Shown: piece by piece, positions 6,992 to 9,070 of the stretch
Layout of the letters: the number at the start of each line of letters is the position of its first letter
How positions within the stretch are numbered: the first letter of the stretch is position 1
Source: Desulfovibrionales bacterium GWA2_65_9
Lineage (GTDB): Bacteria > Desulfobacterota > Desulfovibrionia > Desulfovibrionales > Desulfovibrionaceae
Assembly: GCA_001799475.1 (NCBI GenBank)
Contig: MGTN01000032.1
Coordinates: forward strand, 172-9,241
DNA length: 9,070 nt
Direction of reading: 5' to 3'
Translations under genes and position numbers: made by a program
The notes under the pieces: generated by a model
Told to the model about the DNA's origin: nothing
The model's input: only the letters and a program-made list of their open reading frames with translations
The model's database searches: none

Positions 6992-8585
6992 ACATGCGCA
7001 CCAGCTCGGCCTCGATTTCGGCCTGGCCCAGGCGCACGCAGCCAGTAAAGGTCAGGCCGTCGATGACGTCCTTGCGCACCAGGAAGTGCCGCTTGGCGAG
7101 CCTGGCCAGCTGCGGCCAGTGGGTGATGAGGATCATCTGCTGCTTTCCGGCCAGGCTCAGCAGCCGCTCGCCCACGCGGATCAGCGTGTGCCCGCCGATG
7201 CCTGCGTCGACCTCGTCGAAGATCAGCGTGGGCTGCGCGGACTCGGCCTGCAAACTGGCCAGGGCCAGCAGAAAGCGCGAGAGCTCGCCGCCCGAGGCGA
7301 TCTTGTCCAGCGGGCGCGGCGGCTGGCCGGGGTTCGGCACCCAGAACAGGCGTCCGCGCTGCTCGGACAACACTCCGGTGAGGCCGGAATAAACTTCAAC
7401 GGGCTCAAAGGCGAACTCCACCCGCGCGTGCTCCGAAAAGCCCAGGCCGGACAACTCGCGGCCCAGCCGCGCGCTCAGGTCCTCAGCTGCGGCGGCGCGG
7501 GCGGCGTTCAGGGCGTCGAGCGCCTGGCTCAGGGCCTGCGCAGCAAGGGCTTCCTCACGCTCCAGGCGCTTGGCATCCAGCGCGCAGGAGTCCAGAAACG
7601 ACAGGTTCTCCTCCGCATGGCGGCCCAGGTCCACGATCTCGCTGATATCATTGAAGCCCTTGCCCAGCTTGCGCTTGAGCTTGGCCAGCTCGAACAGCCG
7701 GGCCTCGATGGCCTCAATGTCATCACCCTCGCCCTTTGCCGCCAAGCGGCGGATGCGCGCCTCCAGATTCGCCAGCTGGTGCCGGAAGTCCTCGGCCACG
7801 TCCTTGTCCTGGCCAAAGGCCGGGTCAAAGGCGGTGAGCTGTGCCAGACAGCGCGACAGCTCGCCCACCTGGGCGGCCAGCGGGACTTCGCCGAGCAGGG
7901 ACTCCAGAGCATGGCCGCGCGCCTCTTCCAGGCGCTCGTGGTCCTTGAGGCCCGCCTTGCGCGCCAGCAGTTCGTCCTCCTCGCCGGGCTGCGGGGCCAC
8001 CTTGGCGATCTCGGAGCGCTGGAATTCCAGGAACTCGCGCTGACGCGAGAGATCGGCCACCTTGGCCTCCAGTTCGGCCCGCGCGGCCTGCACGGCGCGC
8101 ACAGCCAAGAGCGCCGCATCGCGCCCGGCCAGCACGCCGGGGTCGGGCAGGAAGGCGTCCAGGATGCGCGCCTGGTGGGCTGGCTGCAAGAGCTTCTGCT
8201 GGCCGTGCTGGCTGGTGTGCAAAACGAGCCCGGCGCGCAGGTCACGCAGGGTGTCCAGCGAGCCCAGGCGGTCGTTCACGAACACGCGGCTGCGGCCGGT
8301 GTCGGCGGAGAGCTCGCGGCGAATAATGAGCTCTCGTGGGGAGTCGAGGTCTTCGGGCGGGCCGCCGTTATCTTGAACCACGAACACGGCCTCGACCACG
8401 GCCTTGTCCTTGCCCGGGCGCACCAGGTCGGCGCTCATGGGCTCGCCGGTCAGAAAATCGATGGCGCGCACGATGAAGCTCTTGCCCGCGCCGGTCTCGC
8501 CGGTGAGGGCGTTCATGCCCGGCGCGAACTCCAACTCGGCGTCCTCGATGAGCGCCAGGTCGCGGATGCGTAGCAGCTCAAGCAT
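6972..8585 (-). CDS. recN: DNA repair protein RecN
   Basis: SMC-like ATPase that acts early in recombinational repair of double-strand breaks, binding and tethering DNA ends. The 537 residues are close to the family's usual 550. Seen: Walker A GETGAGKS (29-36), a central coiled-coil-rich part (about 150-370, rich in Ala, Glu, Leu and Arg), the ABC signature ASGGELSR (430-437) and Walker B LIFDEVD (454-460), followed by GIGG and the ILITHWPQLA switch region near 485. ATG 8585 matches the conserved start MLELLRIRDLALIE. The start lies inside the end of the upstream cysteine-cluster gene (8-bp overlap), and AAGG about 6 nt upstream can serve as ribosome site, so translation is probably coupled. 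No SOS (LexA) box can be placed at the operon start, which is outside the window. Confidence 0.97.
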   Translation of the reverse strand: MLELLRIRDLALIEDAELEFAPGMNALTGETGAGKSFIVRAIDFLTGEPMSADLVRPGKDKAVVEAVFVVQDNGGPPEDLDSPRELIIRRELSADTGRSRVFVNDRLGSLDTLRDLRAGLVLHTSQHGQQKLLQPAHQARILDAFLPDPGVLAGRDAALLAVRAVQAARAELEAKVADLSRQREFLEFQRSEIAKVAPQPGEEDELLARKAGLKDHERLEEARGHALESLLGEVPLAAQVGELSRCLAQLTAFDPAFGQDKDVAEDFRHQLANLEARIRRLAAKGEGDDIEAIEARLFELAKLKRKLGKGFNDISEIVDLGRHAEENLSFLDSCALDAKRLEREEALAAQALSQALDALNAARAAAAEDLSARLGRELSGLGFSEHARVEFAFEPVEVYSGLTGVLSEQRGRLFWVPNPGQPPRPLDKIASGGELSRFLLALASLQAESAQPTLIFDEVDAGIGGHTLIRVGERLLSLAGKQQMILITHWPQLARLAKRHFLVRKDVIDGLTFTGCVRLGQAEIEAELVRMSGGESA

Positions 8586-9070
8586 GGCGGGCCTTCTTGC
8601 GGTGCGCGGTGGTCTTCATGTGCATGACGATGTTGTCCAGGGGCAAGGTGTGCAGGTGTTTTCCCTTGCGGGAGACATAGCCGCTCTCGAAGAGCCAATC
8701 AATGTTTTCCTCGGCCACTCCGTAGAGCGGGATGAGCTGCCAGGCCAGGTCGCGCCCGCTGTCCAGGGCGGCCCGGAACACGTCCCTGGGCCGGGTGTCA
8801 TAGACGTTCTCCCCTGGCCCGCAAGGTTGGCTGACCACGTAGTACTGGCGGCAGACAAAGGGCCTGAGCGGATAGACCACGCAGCGGCCGCCCACCAGAA
8901 AGGCGCACTCCCCCACCGGGCCATGGCCCAGCAGGCGCTGCATGAGTTCCGCCTGCGGCTGGCCTTCCAAAATTTCCGAAGCATACCACCAGATCCCCAG
9001 CACCTCGAACTCCGTCACCGGGATGCACTGGTCGATGCAGCAGTTGCGGCAGCCCGGCCCGCAGGCGATT
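8578..9070 (-). CDS. YkgJ-family cysteine-cluster protein (5' end cut off)
   Basis: Putative zinc- or iron-chelating protein of the CxxCxxCC type (PF03692, formerly UPF0153); molecular role not established. The visible part begins IACGPGCRNCCIDQC, the N-terminal metal-binding cluster, and continues with GECAFLVGGRCVVYPLRPFVCRQ, where further cysteines and the YPLRPFVCRQY signature match the family. The frame is open to the window edge, so the GTG at 9018 is an internal valine and the true start lies beyond 9070. At least 163 residues are visible, ending in a basic tail (HRKKARHA). The stop codon lies downstream of the recN ATG (8-bp overlap), indicating one transcript. Confidence 0.9.
   Translation of the reverse strand, partial: IACGPGCRNCCIDQCIPVTEFEVLGIWWYASEILEGQPQAELMQRLLGHGPVGECAFLVGGRCVVYPLRPFVCRQYYVVSQPCGPGENVYDTRPRDVFRAALDSGRDLAWQLIPLYGVAEENIDWLFESGYVSRKGKHLHTLPLDNIVMHMKTTAHRKKARHA

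Noticed and set aside
6830..7048. Plus-strand frame with Lys/Ala/Pro pentapeptides as a real gene
   Set aside because: The first half is only the 15-bp repeat and the second half is antisense to recN; kept as a repeat observation, not as a CDS.
6960..8573. Plus-strand open frame of 537 codons opposite recN
   Set aside because: It mirrors recN almost codon for codon and is Leu/Ala/Gln/Arg-rich without motifs, a typical antisense shadow.

Overview
The window is a piece of a high-GC bacterial chromosome in which every convincing gene lies on the minus strand. The gene content (Lon with an N-terminal extension, RecN, a YkgJ-type cysteine-cluster protein, an M48 lipoprotein) and the GC-rich codon use suggest a proteobacterium. 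The Desulfovibrio-like delta group is my best guess, but it rests on impression only and no marker gene here proves it.

Layout in the direction of transcription, from high to low coordinates: a YkgJ-family cysteine-cluster protein, cut by the window edge, overlaps the start of recN, and the two look translationally coupled. After recN comes a 268-bp gap holding a U-tract, a degenerate 15-bp tandem repeat and a good sigma-70-type promoter. That promoter drives an M48 (LoiP/Oma1-type) metalloprotease lipoprotein, followed 20 nt later by a small zinc-ribbon membrane protein. Next is an AT-rich stretch (about 4300-5490) carrying one DUF2806-type gene, clearly foreign in composition. A GC-normal pair follows: a 77-residue unknown and a 333-residue protein with a FIST-like C-terminal end. 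Then come an acylphosphatase (acyP) and finally lon, which has its own promoter and structured leader and runs off the low-coordinate edge.

The most unusual observation is that the last part of the zinc-ribbon gene (5521-5562) recurs in the same orientation at 2922-2963, with 39 of 42 bases identical. The second copy sits between the FIST-like gene and acyP and reads as the broken 3' end of a paralogue. The two copies bracket about 2.6 kb containing the AT-rich DUF2806 gene, the 77-residue gene and the FIST-like gene. This resembles an insertion at the 3' end of a gene with a displaced end copy, though no integrase or transposase is visible. An ancient paralogue duplication is the main alternative.

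The chromosomal backbone genes point to protein and DNA quality control: Lon (cytoplasmic proteolysis), the M48 lipoprotein (envelope proteolysis) and RecN (double-strand break repair). The bracketed genes are accessory and of unknown function. Large plus-strand open frames are antisense shadows of these GC-rich genes.
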